Shown in pieces: positions 1 to 12,026 of a DNA stretch of 64,000 bases. The stretch's first letter is position 1; every line of letters begins with the position of its first letter. Where the stretch lies: contig JAFCMP010000160.1 of assembly GCA_017506865.1 (NCBI GenBank), positions 1-64,000 on the forward strand. The letters are read 5' to 3'. The DNA comes from Tribonema minus. Taxonomy: Eukaryota > Sar > Xanthophyceae > Tribonematales > Tribonemataceae. A model generated the notes under the pieces. That model was not told the DNA's origin. It did not search any database and was given only the letters and a program-made list of their open reading frames with translations. A program made the translations under genes and the position numbers.

Positions 1-1400
1 ACAGAGGCGAAAGCACGAATATGTCGAGGCCATCTCTTTCAACGATCAAATCTTCCCCTAACTTAACCCTAGCCCTAACCCTCCCCCTAACCCTAAATCT
101 GAGCAAATAACGTGCAGCAGCGGCTCAACCTCCCTCTGTAACGCGCACGCAATGATCATGACAACAGCAGTTGCAGCAGTCGTGAGCGCGTTCATCGAGC
201 GCATAATTTTTGTTTTGGCGTCAGGGCAGCGACACGCTTGGCCGCGCAAGCAGGGTTCCTAGAGCATGATTGCATGTGCGTACGACTGAACCACCGCGTA
301 AACATGCCTCAAGCCGTCGTTTTTAGCAATTCAAGATGACAATGACGTACAGCAGCGGCTCAACCTCTCTCTGTAACGTGCACAGCACGAAAAGCGCTGT
401 TGCAGTCGCAATTGAGCGTTTGTCACACCAACGGCTGATTGTCGTGTTTTGTTCACATCCAGATGTGCATCTTCACAAGCGGTGGTGTCTGAAGCACAGT
501 TGCACATATGACTGAGGTGAATGCCCATGTATGTTGAGGCCGGCTCTTTCAGCAATTAAAACAAACCCTAACCTAGCCCTAACCCTCCCTCCCCCTGACC
601 CTTACCCTGAACAACGGCGCCCGGGAGGCACATAAATACGGGTGCTGCAAATGACATGTCTGCCTGTATTTGCAGCGAGCACAGTGACAGGCTGGCGATT
701 TACAGCTGCATCAGCGCATGATGAAGGCACCACTATGGCACCGTGCAAACATGCTTTGAGGCCGCCCCTTTGAGCAATTCTTGATGACGTGGAGCAGCGG
801 CGCAGCTGATTTAACTAGGGTTAGGTTTACCTAACACTAACTCTAACGTAACCCTAATGATATTGACCATGAGCCTTCCGTCTGCAACTGACAGTCAGCA
901 GCTTTGCAACAATTGCTTAGGTTTAGGTTAGGCGAAGAGGGCCTGCGCTTCGACCAACAGTGCTTGCAAGTCAGTTCCCGCTCATTTCGAGAGGTGTGCA
1001 ATGACGCTGACCATGACGTTACGTTTGCAGCTAATGAAGGATGTTAACCCTGGCCTTATGTCTGACACAGCAGCGGCACGGACAACCGCGTGGTGAATCC
1101 AGCGGACGTGACTACAACACACGCTGGCCGCGTATTTAATTTCCTAACCCTTACCCTACTCCTAATCCTTTTCCTAATGCTGACCCTAACCCTGCTCCAG
1201 CTCTTCTGCGCCGAGCATAATGGTGCAGGCCTCTTCACCGTGGTGACCTGGCACGTCTCAGGGTTTGGGTTGGGTTAATCTAACCCTAGCTCTAACCCTA
1301 ACGCTAGAGGCTAGCCTGCTCAATGTGCAATGCTGTTCAGCAGCTCAGCGGTAAAGCGAGCTGGAGTCAGTTAGGGTTAGGGCTACATTGAGCACCAGAC
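1..1400. repeat. Subtelomere-like degenerate repeat block with interstitial CCCTAA motifs
   Basis: Short runs of CCCTAA or TTAGGG-type sequence occur near 58-96, 564-600, 815-862, 915-935, 1141-1195, 1256-1312 and 1373-1384, in both orientations. Between them is a loosely repeated block in which 'GCAGCGGCTCAACCTC' is followed by 'CTGTAACG' (near 110 and 350, degenerate near 790) and 'GAGGCC..CTTTCAGCAATT'-like segments recur near 25, 310, 535 and 755. No reading frame here resembles a known protein. The arrangement looks like old subtelomeric or interstitial telomeric repeat rather than a chromosome end, because the arrays are short and degenerate. Confidence 0.6.
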
Positions 1401-4400
1401 GCCACCCCTTCTGCTCTCACATTGGCCACTCTCACGGGATATGTCACACACCATGACCACTGCACATCACGCCCGGATGCCATAGCCAGCATTGCACAAG
1501 CTTACACCGCGTGGCATATGACACAAAGCCGAATGGAATGGCAGCAACCTGCACGGAGGTCAGCGTCCGTGTTGATCCCACATAATGACCCACCTGCGCA
1601 ACCGCCACTTGAAGTCCTATGTCCGCATCGCGCTCATCCACTTCAAGCTGATGTGTCAGCGGCTCAGCACGCGGCGCCACAGCTGCCCTGCCCCCCGTGC
1701 CTCTGCTGCCCCCTGCCTCAGTGCTCCTCAGCCTGACCCCCCCCCTAAGCCCCCGCTTCTTTCCCACTCGACTGACCCCCCGCACACCCCTTCCGGCGCC
1801 TGGTTCGCTGCCGCCGGTGCTGGAGGTGCTGTCGCTGTGCTGAGCATCGCCCTGTTCTCCTAATTTTGAGTTCATGTTGAAATTGAAGTTGGGATGTGGT
1901 CGCGCAGCCGGCGGCGCCGCAGCGGCTCTGACTTCCTGCCAACTTTCATGGCGTTTCGGCAGCGCGTGCTGCTGGTGCTGCTGCGGGGGGGTTGGGATCT
2001 GGCGGTGGCGGTTCCTCTGCCGCATCGTATGCGTTATCTCCATCACGTCTGCCAGCTGAGCCATGACGCACGTGATGGGGTGCTCATCCGGCTCCATTCT
2101 GCAGGCCGCGCCGGAGGGGGGGGAAGGGGGGGGGGGGGGGGCAGAGTTTAGCGTCGCTGATTACTTCAACTGCACACAGGCCTCATCCACAACACATTTC
2201 ACACGTGGACGATGCGAAATATATGATGTTGGTCATGTTGAAACTGAGCGCGATCGCTAGGTTATACGATGGCGCGGAAGGGGGGGGGAGGGGGGGGGGG
2301 GGCACAAGGGATCACTGGAGACGCCCGAGTCGCGGCTGGTGTTGCTGAAGTGATCGCTGCGAACTGGCATGCACAACCAGCGCCATCAGTAGGCACAACA
2401 CTGCTCACAAAGGCCTGACGCCATTGCTCAAAAAGGTAAAATCTCTGAGATGAAATCTGAACATGTGCTGAGGCGTGTCACAGAAAGACCTTACTCACTC
2501 TAGTCCCTCCTCCACCGGGTCGGGGGCGGCAAGTAAGGGAACGCAGGAGATGCGCGAGTTGCAGCTGGTGCTGTTGGAGTTACTGCTGAGAATCAGCACG
2601 CACCAAAAAACAGCTGAGCCGTGTCGCAAGTCACTCACTCTAGTCCCTCCTCCACCGCCGTCTGCACCAGCCGCGCCATCGTCGTGCATATCCTCAGCCG
2701 CAGCAGGAGCGCCTGTAGTTCACAGCAGTTCAAGATTTCAGTGCAAGGTTGGCAGTTGAAGTTGGGAGTTTCCGTCTGCGGCAACAGCATCAGATGGCTC
2801 TCACACAAGGCAGGGCGACGACTGTTGCGCATTCCCTGGACAGGTACTGTGGAGTAAAACCACCAGCTCGCAGCAGTTCTCTCCATCATCACAATTGCGG
2901 TTCACAAGATCACGTGAGAGGCGCCAGGCATCCACAGGCCACATGCTGTGGAGCTGCAGCAGTACTGCTGTAAATCAATTCTGAATCTTCAATGCACAGT
3001 TCAACCTGCTGGATTCCTGACAGTCGTTTTGTATCTGAATTAGGCTGCATGTTGTCGTTGAGGCTGGCTCACAAGCAGCTTGATGGCTTTACTGTCTGGC
3101 AGTTTTGGACTCGTGTGTATTCCCTGATGTGTCCCATTGTGAGAGAGCACTGTGCAGATGTGCACCTGAGATGTCGCGATCAGCTGTTCCCGTGACTGGC
3201 TCGTCAGCAGCATGGTAGGGCGCCTGTCTTTCAACAGCGCCTCACAGTTGGTTTCAGCAGCTGCCGTGCCCAGACAGGATGCGGGTGGATCCACCGTCAC
3301 CGCACACGCTAGCCTGCATGCACAATGTCATTTGCAACGAACAGGACTTGAACATGGAAACCAATCACAATCACAATCACAATCACAAGACCGTAGAGCT
3401 CTACCAAGGTGACAAAATGTGGTTAGCTGCCAAATTTAATACCTTCCACCAATAACCGTGGATCATATCGCGTTTGCCAATGTGCTGTGCCCAGGCAGGA
3501 TGCGGGTGGGTCCACCGTCACTGCACAGGCTAGTCTGCATGCACAATGTGTCATTCGGGACTTGAACATATCGCGGTTTTGCCAATGTTCTGGCTGAACG
3601 GTACCGGCCACAGTCAGTGCATCCATGATACTATTACTTGATACTGAAGAAATCATAGCATATGATTGCACACCATAGACGACAGTCTGTCTCGACGGTG
3701 CTGTCTGGATGACAGTAGCGAATCAGCAAACAGTGATTGCCAGGGTGTCGCGACGATGTCATCTAGACGACAGGAACATGCATTAGTCTGTCACAACCGT
3801 GTCAACCATAGACAACAGGACATTTACCAGCGGCCGTCAACAGTGTCAGCAGCTCAAGACTTCAAGTAGAATTTGAAGATGAAGTGCTGTTCACGGCCAG
3901 CTCAGCGAAGCTGTCCAAGGCGACTCTGCGCCCAAATCCTCTGCATTATTGTCATTGCTTGCATCACTGCAGCTGCTGCCAGCTTCAGCTTCGAATTGGA
4001 TTCGAGATTAAACTTGGCACACCTATAAGAACAGGCTTTGTAGTCATGCACGGCCTCTGCTTGATAACATCTATTGATGAAGATCGAGTTTGGCACATAC
4101 AACTTCAAACAGCCCGCGCTGTTTGGGGCATGCGGTGCTCATTGTGAATAAATGTTGCACGCACTATGTAGCCTAGCACTCACTGAGCGAGCATCTGCTG
4201 AGGCTACAGCGCCGTCCTTGCGTATGATGTCGCCTGCGAGCGCCTACATGGCTCATTCGCAGCTTTCATCCAAGATCCTGTCTCACCTCACGACGTCAAG
4301 GAAGCAATCTGCTGAAGATCTGCTGTTGCTGCGCCTGTGTGCATCATGTAGCAGCGAAAGCTCTTGCGCCAGGACCTCCATGGCAGCTCCTCACAGCTCT

Positions 4401-4715
4401 TCCGCAGTAAGTCTTGAAGTTTCGAACTTCAGCTGTTTCAAACGGTTAGTATTAGGGGTAGGAACTAGGGTTAAGTCCATTCAAATTCATGTGCTTTTGA
4501 ATCATGAAGATGAATTTCACTGCATGCCTGCATGCTCTACTTGCACTACAGCGTCAAGTACACCAAAGAGCTGGAGGAAGGGGCTGTGCTGGAGGCTAGC
4601 ATCAACGCAATCACCGTGATCCGGCGGTGCGCAACTTCCGCTCGTACCTGACGCACTGCGCGCCCTTCGCGGTCTATCCATCAGCACGTGAAGCAGCCAG
4701 CACACACACAGCAGC
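1401..4715. other. Intergenic stretch without a recognisable gene
   Basis: No frame shows a recognisable domain or consistent coding signal. It holds G-runs near 2105-2142 and 2280-2302, a repeated segment containing 'CTCTAGTCCCTCCTCCACCG' near 2498 and 2638, a hexanucleotide AATCAC microsatellite at about 3362-3388, and a degenerate telomere-like stretch near 4445-4475. The part immediately upstream of 4716 should contain the NFU promoter and 5' UTR, but I see no clear core promoter motif. Confidence 0.5.
3261..3570. repeat. Pair of direct repeats of about 90 bp
   Basis: The segments 3261-3357 and 3481-3570 share a similar run that includes GGATGCGGGTGG, CCACCGTCAC, a CTGCATGCACAATGT core and GGACTTGAACAT. 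They are separated by about 120 bp containing the AATCAC microsatellite. Part of that spacer (about 3385-3460) resembles another place in the window, about 56010-56072, sharing GTAGAGCTCTA and CACCAATAACCGTGG. This looks like a dispersed repeat family; I cannot assign it. Confidence 0.55.
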
Positions 4716-7700
4716 ATGAGGCTGGCATCGGTGGTTGCCGCCCTGCTGTTTACACACGACGCGGTGGCTTTGATATTCGCCCCGCCACACCTGAGGGCTG
4801 TGCAGGCCCGCATATTGGCAAAGACTGGCCAATTACAGCCAAATCAACATGCGAACTCTGGCAGTGGGCAGCACGGCGGAAGCCCTTCGGCGCTGAGGAT
4901 GTCCACGGAGGTGCAAATAGAGTCTCCATTCGCGGGCGGCGGCGGCGTTGCAGGTGGCGACGACGGACCCCTCCCTCTTACTTTAGAGAACGTTGAGCTG
5001 GTGAGTGACTTCGACTTTGGCTTGGTGGTTTCTGATGCTACTGCCAGCAATGTCCCTACCATTAGCAATGTTTCGATTCTATTGAATGCTACGAGTAGTT
5101 TTCTGTTGATCCCATGACTGGTCCCGCCCAGGCTCGCGGTTTTTGCTGTGTGAAAGGAGTCTGAACCGGATCCCTTTATTAGAATGCTGTCGGCTGAGGG
5201 GCACAACAATCTCAGCTAGCTCATGAACAGTGGCGTCTTCTACGCTTCTTTGCGCTGCTAGAGTGCACTCATTGAGCCAGCTGGCAGCTCTTTGCACCGG
5301 TCCTCCTAATGAGGCAATACATCGCCTAGGACACACTCACAGCCTAGCACACACTCACAAACAGGTTGCCAGTATTGAACATAAAGAGATTTACGGTCGG
5401 TCGTGCGTTTGTCGATACTTATGTTGTAGCAGGCATCTACCAACACCATGCGGCACCATTCATCATCAAGTACGACACATAGCCATCATGTCGTTCCATG
5501 TGCCGGTCACAGTCGTTTTGGATCTATGACCTTGTCATTTGCCATCCACGTGAAGTCACAATCTCGAGAATCTTGGCTGGTCTCCCTGATTGATTACTGT
5601 TGCCTGTCAGTGCGACGTGCTGGAATTGCGAGATATTGACTGGCATTGTGTCCAGCTGTCCAGCTGTCGTCATGGTCGTTCAAGCGTGGCGCTGCGTGCC
5701 ACTTGAGCATACCTACCCCCTTGCTCAGTAGGAGCTTCTCTCACAGTACTGCGGTTTTCCACTTGCGCCATTTTCTCTCAATCTCTTGTGGGGAGTAAGA
5801 CATGTGGCAACAGTGACAGCAACCTCAACTTCTAGTGCCACAGCTGACGCAATAGGCCGCCTAGCGCAAGCGTGGAAGCGTGCAACAGAAGCAAACATGC
5901 TGACAAGAACCTCTTTGGAACTGCTTCTGCGTAGATGTCGCAGTTCAGCAAGTGCTCAGGTTGCCTGATGCGGAAGCGGCGCTGATGAACGTTTCAAATG
6001 ACACTTCTGGACCCTCATATTTGTGAATGCCCATTCATAACGAGTTCATGTGCATCGCTGACAGTCATGCAGGCTGCCCTCATTTGAGGCTGTGGCATTT
6101 GAGTTGCACAACGCAGCTCAATTTCTTCTTGAGTCGGGCGTACTCATATCATTTTAACAGGCCTTGGTTGACTGCGAGCGTTGCCACCGACCATCTGTGC
6201 CCATCGAAGTGGCGCAGCTTCTAAGAATACTTTCAGTGCGCTAGGAAACCTTTCATCTGCGGGGGGATGTGAAGTTGAAGTTGGTCGCAGCACTGGCATT
6301 TTGCAGTTTGTCATGCCGTCCTTATTGTGCATACTTGCGCGGGCGCTCGGCAATAGAGCAGTCGCTCCCCATGAGCGATTACTCGCTCACCTGCGTTTTC
6401 CGCGAGCCGTCAACTGATTATTGATGGCAGCAACACGTCTCAAACTGCTTTTCCAGACTCCATTTGTCTACTCACTCACTTACTCACTCACTCACTTGGT
6501 CGCGTGCGCAGGTGCTCGACGAGATGCGGCCGCACCGATGCGCGATGGCGGCCACTCACTCACTCACTCACTCACTCACTCGCTTGGTCCTGTGTGCGCA
6601 GGTGCTCGACGAGATGCGGCCGTACCTGATGAGCGACGGCGGCAACGTTAGGGTGGTGGAGATCGACGGGCCGGTGGTGAGGCTGGAGCTGCAGGGGGCG
6701 TGTGGCAGCTGCCCCAGGTACGTTGCCTTTGCAACTGTCATGCTGTTCGCATTACCAATGACGTGAAAGTTAACTGTCATACTGTTCGCATTACCAATGA
6801 CGTGAAAATTGACGTGAAAATTGTGCTTTCAAATCATGTTTTCCTGTGGTGACGCTATATCTGCAGGGGGCATGCGGCAGCTGCCCGACGCATGTTCACA
6901 TTGTAGTTGTCACGACATTCGCATTAGCATGACATTCACAGAGTGTATGCTCTCGGAGCTGCAGGGTCCTGCAGCTGCGTGAAGTATGTTGACTTTGTAA
7001 TCGTCACAGTACCAGCATCAGCAGTGACGTAAAAGTGTATGCTTTCAGGGCATGATTTGGGGTATCATGTGACAGCAAAAATGGCAGGTGAAGCGGCAGG
7101 TGGGAGTGCAACAACAGACAATTCTTGCATTTTGATTAATTTCACTGACTGCTTTCCGTTAATCTTTCAAACACGACTTTGCCGGCCCACATATATGCAT
7201 TTCCCTACCCCTCTGTGCTAAGGTTATGTCAGGGTGTATGTCAGCTGTGACAGAGGCACTGTCATGCAGGCCTTGATCCAGTTCACCGTAACATCTCACT
7301 CCTTTCTGTATCCTCTTTGTTTCCTACTTGTCTACACCGCGCCGCCTGTGCAGTTCCACAATGACAATGAAGATGGGCCTGGAGCGGCGGCTGATCGAGA
7401 AGATTCCAGAAATTTCAGAGGTGGTCCAGTCCATGCCCGAGGGGCCGCAGCTCAACATGGAGGAAATTGAGAAGGTCAGTCGCCAGATGCCACTCTTGTA
7501 TGATGGGATAAAACTCATGCTTTCAAAGACGGTCAAATATGACAGTTATGTGCGTACAGACAAACCTCAAGGTGTATTGAAGTCCCTTTTGTTCTGTGTG
7601 TGATCAGAGTCTGCTGTTGCTGCATGGCACATAGCACTGGTTGAGGGGCCCCAGCTCAACATGGAGGAGATTGAAAAGGTAAGTCGCCAGATGTAAGGAG

Positions 7701-10474
7701 CATTGCATGATGAAACTACTACTGCAGAAGTAATTTTTTCGAGGAAGATGAAAACACGAGACTTGAAGTAAATTTTTTCCTGTGCGTGATCGCTCAAAGT
7801 TTGCTGTTGCTGCATGGCACATAGCCTTGGTTGAGGGGCCGCAGCCCAACATGGAGGAGATCAAACAGAACAGTCAGCAGATGTTATGCGCACAACCTGA
7901 CGAACCTATTCCCGAAGTAACAACTGATGAACACAGGACTTGAAGTACATTTTTTCCTATGCATGAATCGCGCAGCGTACCATTTGAAGTTCGCTGCTGC
8001 TACAAGGCAAGTAGAATTCGTGGCTGCACCATAGGGCGTGTTGTGGCAGTGCTCATCAGAGTGGCTCAATATCAAGCATGTGTGCCAGCTGGGGCTGCAG
8101 CCTTTCATGAATGAATGTCTTGTGACCTTGTCATCGTGAAACCCGTTGGTTAAAGTGGGTTGGCGTGCGTGGCGTGCGCGCCATACCTTGCAAGGCCAGT
8201 GCTCATCTAGATGCAGTCCAAGAGCTGCTTATGGTCTCTATTGAAATCTAGTATGACCACACGAATGGCCATCGAACATGGCGTGTGCCACGGCTCATCG
8301 GTTCATGCGGTGTGTTCAATGAGCAAAGAGTATCAGCACGCTGCCAGCAGTGTCATGATGCACGCGGCAACTCAACCTGATGCTTTGACACGGCCGTTGC
8401 CGGTGGCGTGAGCTCAATCGTTGGGTTTGACAGACCTTCGTCGTCATCTTCTGGTCACCACATCGAGGATTACTCCCAGTCGTCATCATCACTCAGGCGT
8501 CTCACGATGGTTGCTACCACAAGAATCAACATACTGATCATGATTTCCATCATCATGCGTGTTCTGCAACGGCCACTCCTGCAGGTTCTGGATGGGGTGC
8601 GTCCATTTCACGAAAGTACAACTTGAAGTATAGTCTATGAAAGAAAGATCAATCAAGGACCCAGTTCCCCAAATACCCCTTTGTGCAGCTACTAGTCACC
8701 ACTGCAAAGGTCGTCACAGTTATCATCATCAAACAGGCGTATTGTAATGGTCGCTACCACAATGGTCCACACAATGATGGCGATCACGAGTCCTGCAACA
8801 GTCGGTCAGGCATCTCACGACGGTTGCTGCCACAAGCAACAACCTAATGATCACGCTCATTGTAACCATGTGTGTTCTGCAACGGTCACTTCTGCAGGTG
8901 CTGGATGGGGTGCGTCCATTCCTGTCAGTGGCGGGGGGGGCCATCAGCGTGGCAGCGCTCGAGGGGGTTGGCGGCATGCAGGTCAGTGCGCATTGGCATG
9001 ATGCAGCATGTACATCGTTGTAACAAATGATCATGATCACGGTGATCATATAATCATTGCTGGAAGAGAGTGACAGGTGCAGTCTTTTCAGTTCCATCAG
9101 TGTGGCAGCGCGTGAGGTTGGCGGCATGCAGGTCAGTGTTGATGAATCGGTTCTCATGTGATGAGCACTGATTCATACTGATGAGCACTGCCTTACATGC
9201 GTGAAAGCTGCGTCGCCGTCATTGCTGCTCCAAGTGTTTTGCTGCTCGCCTTTGCTGATGCCGACTGTGACATGAGCCACACATTGAGCTCAAGATGCCA
9301 TGATGAGCGTTGCCTTTCCTGTTGAGTGCTGCTGCCCATGATGAGCACTGACACACATAATGAGCGCTGCCATACACGATGAGCTCTGAAGTTTATGCTG
9401 AGCGCTGCCGCTTATGATGAGCGCTGATGCGCATGTTGAGCGCTGCCGCATCTGCAGACACCTATGGTGAGCGCGCTGACTCGCGTGTTCCGCGCTCGCC
9501 CCCGCTGCCTGCGCTCCATGATCAGCACTGCCTCACATTGTGAGCCCCGCTCTACCGTATTCACCCATGGATAGCCCCCCCCCGCGATAAAGTTCCTAGC
9601 TTCCGGGAGCATGCGGTAATTACCGCGGGGGGGGCTATTCAACGACCCCCCCGCGTTATTTGCTGGCATTTTCGCCGGAGCACCCGCAAAAATAGCGCGG
9701 GGGGGCCAAGCCGCAGTCCGCGAGCAGCAGCATTGGCAAGCACGCCAGCTACTACCGCAGGCAGTCAGCGCAAGCACGGCTACGCTAGCGACAGCTCCTG
9801 GGATCACTTTTTTGGGCACTGACGACTTTCGCCGAAAGGCCGAGCTCTTATAAAGCTATGTAGACACGCGCTGCTGCGTGCAAAACTCAAGCCGACGAAC
9901 AAAGATGGCATAGATGGTGTCACTGTTCGCAAACGCAACCATATGCATGTGTTTTGCTCATTAGTAGCTGCCACAATTGTTCATTCGTAAACGAAAATTC
10001 TCTTATTAATACCCCCCCCCCGCGCTATTCAACGCCCCCCTCGGGCTATTGCATGCAAGCCACTGTGCATCAAAAAATCGTTATCTTGGGGGGGCTATTC
10101 AGCCAAATAGCCCCCCCCCCCAAGCTATTCAAGGTTGGGGGGGCTATCCACGGGTGAATACGGTACGCTCCGATCGCTGACTCGCGAGTTGCCTCCGCTT
10201 ACCCCTGGCGCTCTTTCACGCTGCATCGCGCCGCGCTTGCAGCCGCACATTGTGCGCAAGATGACACGGCAATTGCTGACTCGCGTGTTCCGCTGCTTGA
10301 CCCCGCTGCCCGTGCCCTGTCGCGCAGCCGCACATTGCGCTTAAGATGACGGGCAAATCGAGCTCGCTGCAGAGTGTCAAGATGGAGATCATGCAGCGCC
10401 TGCAGCGCCACTTCATGCTCAGCGGACTGCGCATCGACTGGGCCAAGGACGACGCCCCCGCTGGCCGCTTCTAG
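4716..10474 (+). CDS. NFU: NFU-type iron-sulfur cluster scaffold protein, probably plastid-targeted, five exons
   Basis: NFU proteins carry Fe-S clusters and hand them to client apoproteins; plastid forms have an active N-terminal NFU domain and a degenerate second one. Exons read as 4716-5000, 6602-6717, 7354-7474, 8898-8981 and 10328-10474. Phases join exactly and give 250 residues. Exon 2 begins [16 protein letters not shown] and ends in the cluster-binding CGSC (C-x2-C); exon 3 continues [12 protein letters not shown]; exon 4 starts the second domain with VLDGVRPFL but has no CxxC; exon 5 ends LSGLRIDW plus a short acidic tail. The N-terminus has a hydrophobic signal-like stretch ([12 protein letters not shown]) followed by VALIFAPP and about 55 residues of spacer, as in bipartite complex-plastid presequences. 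Each intron holds decayed copies of exon edges. Family assignment is firm; plastid targeting is inferred. Confidence 0.9.
6464..6640 (+). repeat. 90-bp tandem duplication across the intron 1/exon 2 junction of NFU
   Basis: An ACTC tetranucleotide tract, a GCGCAG splice acceptor and the exon start GTGCTCGACGAGATGCGGCC occur twice, the exon starts being at 6512 and 6602. The second copy continues into the full exon 2; the first diverges after the shared 21 or so bases. Two nearly identical acceptors 90 bp apart could both be used, adding a 30-codon in-frame insertion in principle. Confidence 0.8.
6849..6985 (+). repeat. Decayed copies of the NFU exon 2 tail in intron 2
   Basis: Near 6866-6890 the sequence GCAGGGGGCATGCGGCAGCTGCCC closely follows the exon 2 end, where the CGSC motif is encoded, and a poorer copy follows near 6960-6985. 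Each is followed by a segment related to the start of intron 2 (GTTGACTTTG or GTTCACATTG). They interrupt no exon and are best read as remnants of tandem duplication over the exon/intron border. Confidence 0.65.
7635..7890 (+). repeat. Two decayed copies of the NFU exon 3 tail with donor site in intron 3
   Basis: Copies at about 7640-7692 and 7835-7885 repeat the exon 3 end (GAGGGGCC.CAGC.CAACATGGAGGAGAT) and the first copy keeps the donor AAAAGGTAAGTCGCCAGATG, which matches the genuine donor region at 7471-7490. The intervening intron sequence is also repeated, giving a unit of roughly 195 bp. Confidence 0.75.
8575..9145 (+). repeat. Decayed copies of NFU exon 4 edges on both sides of the exon
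   Basis: Upstream, about 8575-8607 repeats the acceptor and exon start (CTGCAGGTTCTGGATGGGGTGCGTCC). Downstream, about 9097-9143 repeats the exon end (CATCAGTGTGGCAGCG, GTTGGCGGCATGCAGGTCAGTG) with its donor. The genuine exon is 8898-8981, because only that copy is open and joins in phase to its neighbours. Confidence 0.7.
9160..9545. repeat. Short degenerate tandem repeat (GATGAGCGCTG family) in NFU intron 4
   Basis: Roughly twenty-base units containing TGATGAGC(G/A)CTG recur from about 9163 to 9475, grading into a GC-rich region with repeated CGCGCTGACTCGCGTGTTCCGC, which is seen again near 10275. No coding potential is apparent. Confidence 0.55.
9553..10165. mobile_element. 613-bp non-autonomous TIR element in NFU intron 4
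   Basis: The left end starts TACCGTATTCACCC and continues ATGGATAGCCCCCCC; the right end is its reverse complement with one mismatch over about 29 bp, ending GGGTGAATACGGTA. The 5-bp flank CGCTC is present on both sides (9548-9552 and 10166-10170), fitting a target-site duplication. The interior holds more copies of a C-tract plus CTATTCAA(C/G) motif in both orientations (near 9580, 9640, 9695, 10015, 10095, 10130) and no transposase-like frame. It is a MITE-like element of a superfamily I cannot assign. Confidence 0.75.
10199..10310 (+). repeat. Decayed copy of the NFU exon 5 start upstream of the exon
   Basis: Near 10242-10265 the sequence GCAGCCGCACATTGTGCGCAAGATGAC repeats the acceptor and first codons of exon 5 (GCAGCCGCACATTGCGCTTAAGATGAC at 10325). 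It is followed by a copy of intron-type sequence. The genuine exon is the downstream copy because it reads through to the conserved C-terminus. Confidence 0.7.
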
Positions 10475-10650
10475 CTGCGCGTAGCCACTTTTAGCCGCAT
10501 GCAGCCGCTTCTAGCCACGCATAGCCGCTTTTAGCCGCTCGCAGCCGCTTGTAGGCGCGCGTAGCCGCTTTTAGCAGCTCGCAGCTGCTTGTAGCCGCAT
10601 GCAGCCGCTTGTAGGCGCGCGTAGCCGCTTGTAGCCACCCGCGTCCGGTT
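10475..10650. repeat. Tandem GTAGCCGCTT-type repeat downstream of NFU
   Basis: Directly after the NFU stop codon a GC-rich unit of 12 or 24 bases built from (T/G)TAGCCGC(T/A)T..  and GCGCGTAGCCGCTT is repeated about a dozen times. Many units contain TAG. It probably lies in the 3' UTR; I see no polyadenylation signal. Confidence 0.65.
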
Positions 10651-12026
10651 TCGCCCACTCATGTGCAGTACACAAGGCTGCAATGTGGCTGGGTATCGTT
10701 CATGCGGCTCTGCGTTGATTGCCGCCGGCAGTGGCTGGGGCTGCTGCAAAGTTAGCACATGCGCTGTTGCCTGGTAATGTTGGGCAAATAGGTTAGGGAG
10801 GGGGGCGGGGCAGGGGCATTTTCTACCGGGATAGAAGATCGTTTGCTTGCGACCTCTGCTCCCTTTAAGCACTGGCGAGCACTGCTGCAAAATAGTGATG
10901 CCGAAGATGGGTGCACCCAGCGCTTCCCCCACCCCCCTCCATCCTCTCCACAGTTGCCAGGGCTCTCAGCAGCGAGTGCCGTTTTGGGGTTTATCTGTGT
11001 GTCTCAGAGCACACATTCTGTGTGTTTTGGAGCACGTTTGACGTGAACACCATCAGCCATACCCAACACTACATATAACACCATGCAAACATGTTGCGCG
11101 CTACACTCATTTGTTTACTTGTGCTTTGAAAACATTTTGTCAAGATTTGTGTTCTGGTCATTGCAGGCTGTCGAGACTCGAAATATTTACATGTTGTAGT
11201 AGTGCCTGCAACGTGTACGTTACAGGGGCTGTAATGAGTGCCACTGTTCTGACCAGCATATTACATCATCCATACAATACGCAACATACAGACACGTGGC
11301 ACACGGCCTTAGAAGGTCACGGTGTAATGCTATTTTGGAGACTGGAAGCGGGAAGAGGTGTTCCTACCCCTCAAACATATTATGTTAACCCGACCCTGAA
11401 GGCTTAGTTTGGCTTGGCACTTTGCCAAGCCCCCCCCCCCCCCCCACCCCCTCGCCCCTCGCTTCTCTCACTACCCTCCTCCCCGTTTCCCTACCCAACA
11501 ATTGTAGGGAGTGGTGGAGGGGTGTTTGGTCTACTTGCTGTCGGGGTCTATTGCTGTCTGTGTTGCCTTGGGTTCTTGCCTCCTGGAGAGTGCAAGTGTG
11601 GCGCATGTGGGCCGTGGCGGCGTGCCATTTTTCATAGACTCCTTTGAGACCAAGCTGCACTTGCCACTTCTGTCACTGCACCCAACCCTCGTAAGTCACA
11701 GGTGTTGAACATCCCACCGGATCTTTGGATTGAATTTGAGGAGAGCTGGGAGGTTTGTGCAAGCTGGTGGGTCAGCAGAGTCTGAGGGCAAGCTGCATTG
11801 CGCGCGACACCAATAATAACGGTCGCAAGCGGCTGACCTTGGCCCCTTGGCTCACTAGAGGGTGCACTCAAACCACGCCGCCAAAAGTTTTTTTCAGAAC
11901 ACTACAGCGCAAGAGGTCGGCGGTGGGCTCGAAAGCAGACAACGACAACAACGACACGCTCCTCGAGCTTGTCGGCGCTGACCTCACAGCCCTTGTGAGC
12001 GTTTGGAGGCATCTTACCGGACAAAC
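10651..12026. other. Intergenic region between NFU and the PHD-finger gene
   Basis: No recognisable gene. There is a C-tract near 11429-11447 followed by a short pyrimidine-rich stretch. An upstream non-coding exon or promoter of the PHD gene is likely near 11700-12026, but nothing in the sequence fixes it. Confidence 0.4.

Noticed and set aside
1-1400. A true telomere at the left end of the window
   Set aside because: The CCCTAA tracts are short, degenerate and in both orientations; a chromosome end would show a long uniform array.
1444-2097. 217-residue minus-strand frame near the left end
   Set aside because: Low-complexity, Arg/Gly/Pro-rich and overlapped by equally open plus frames; no family recognised.
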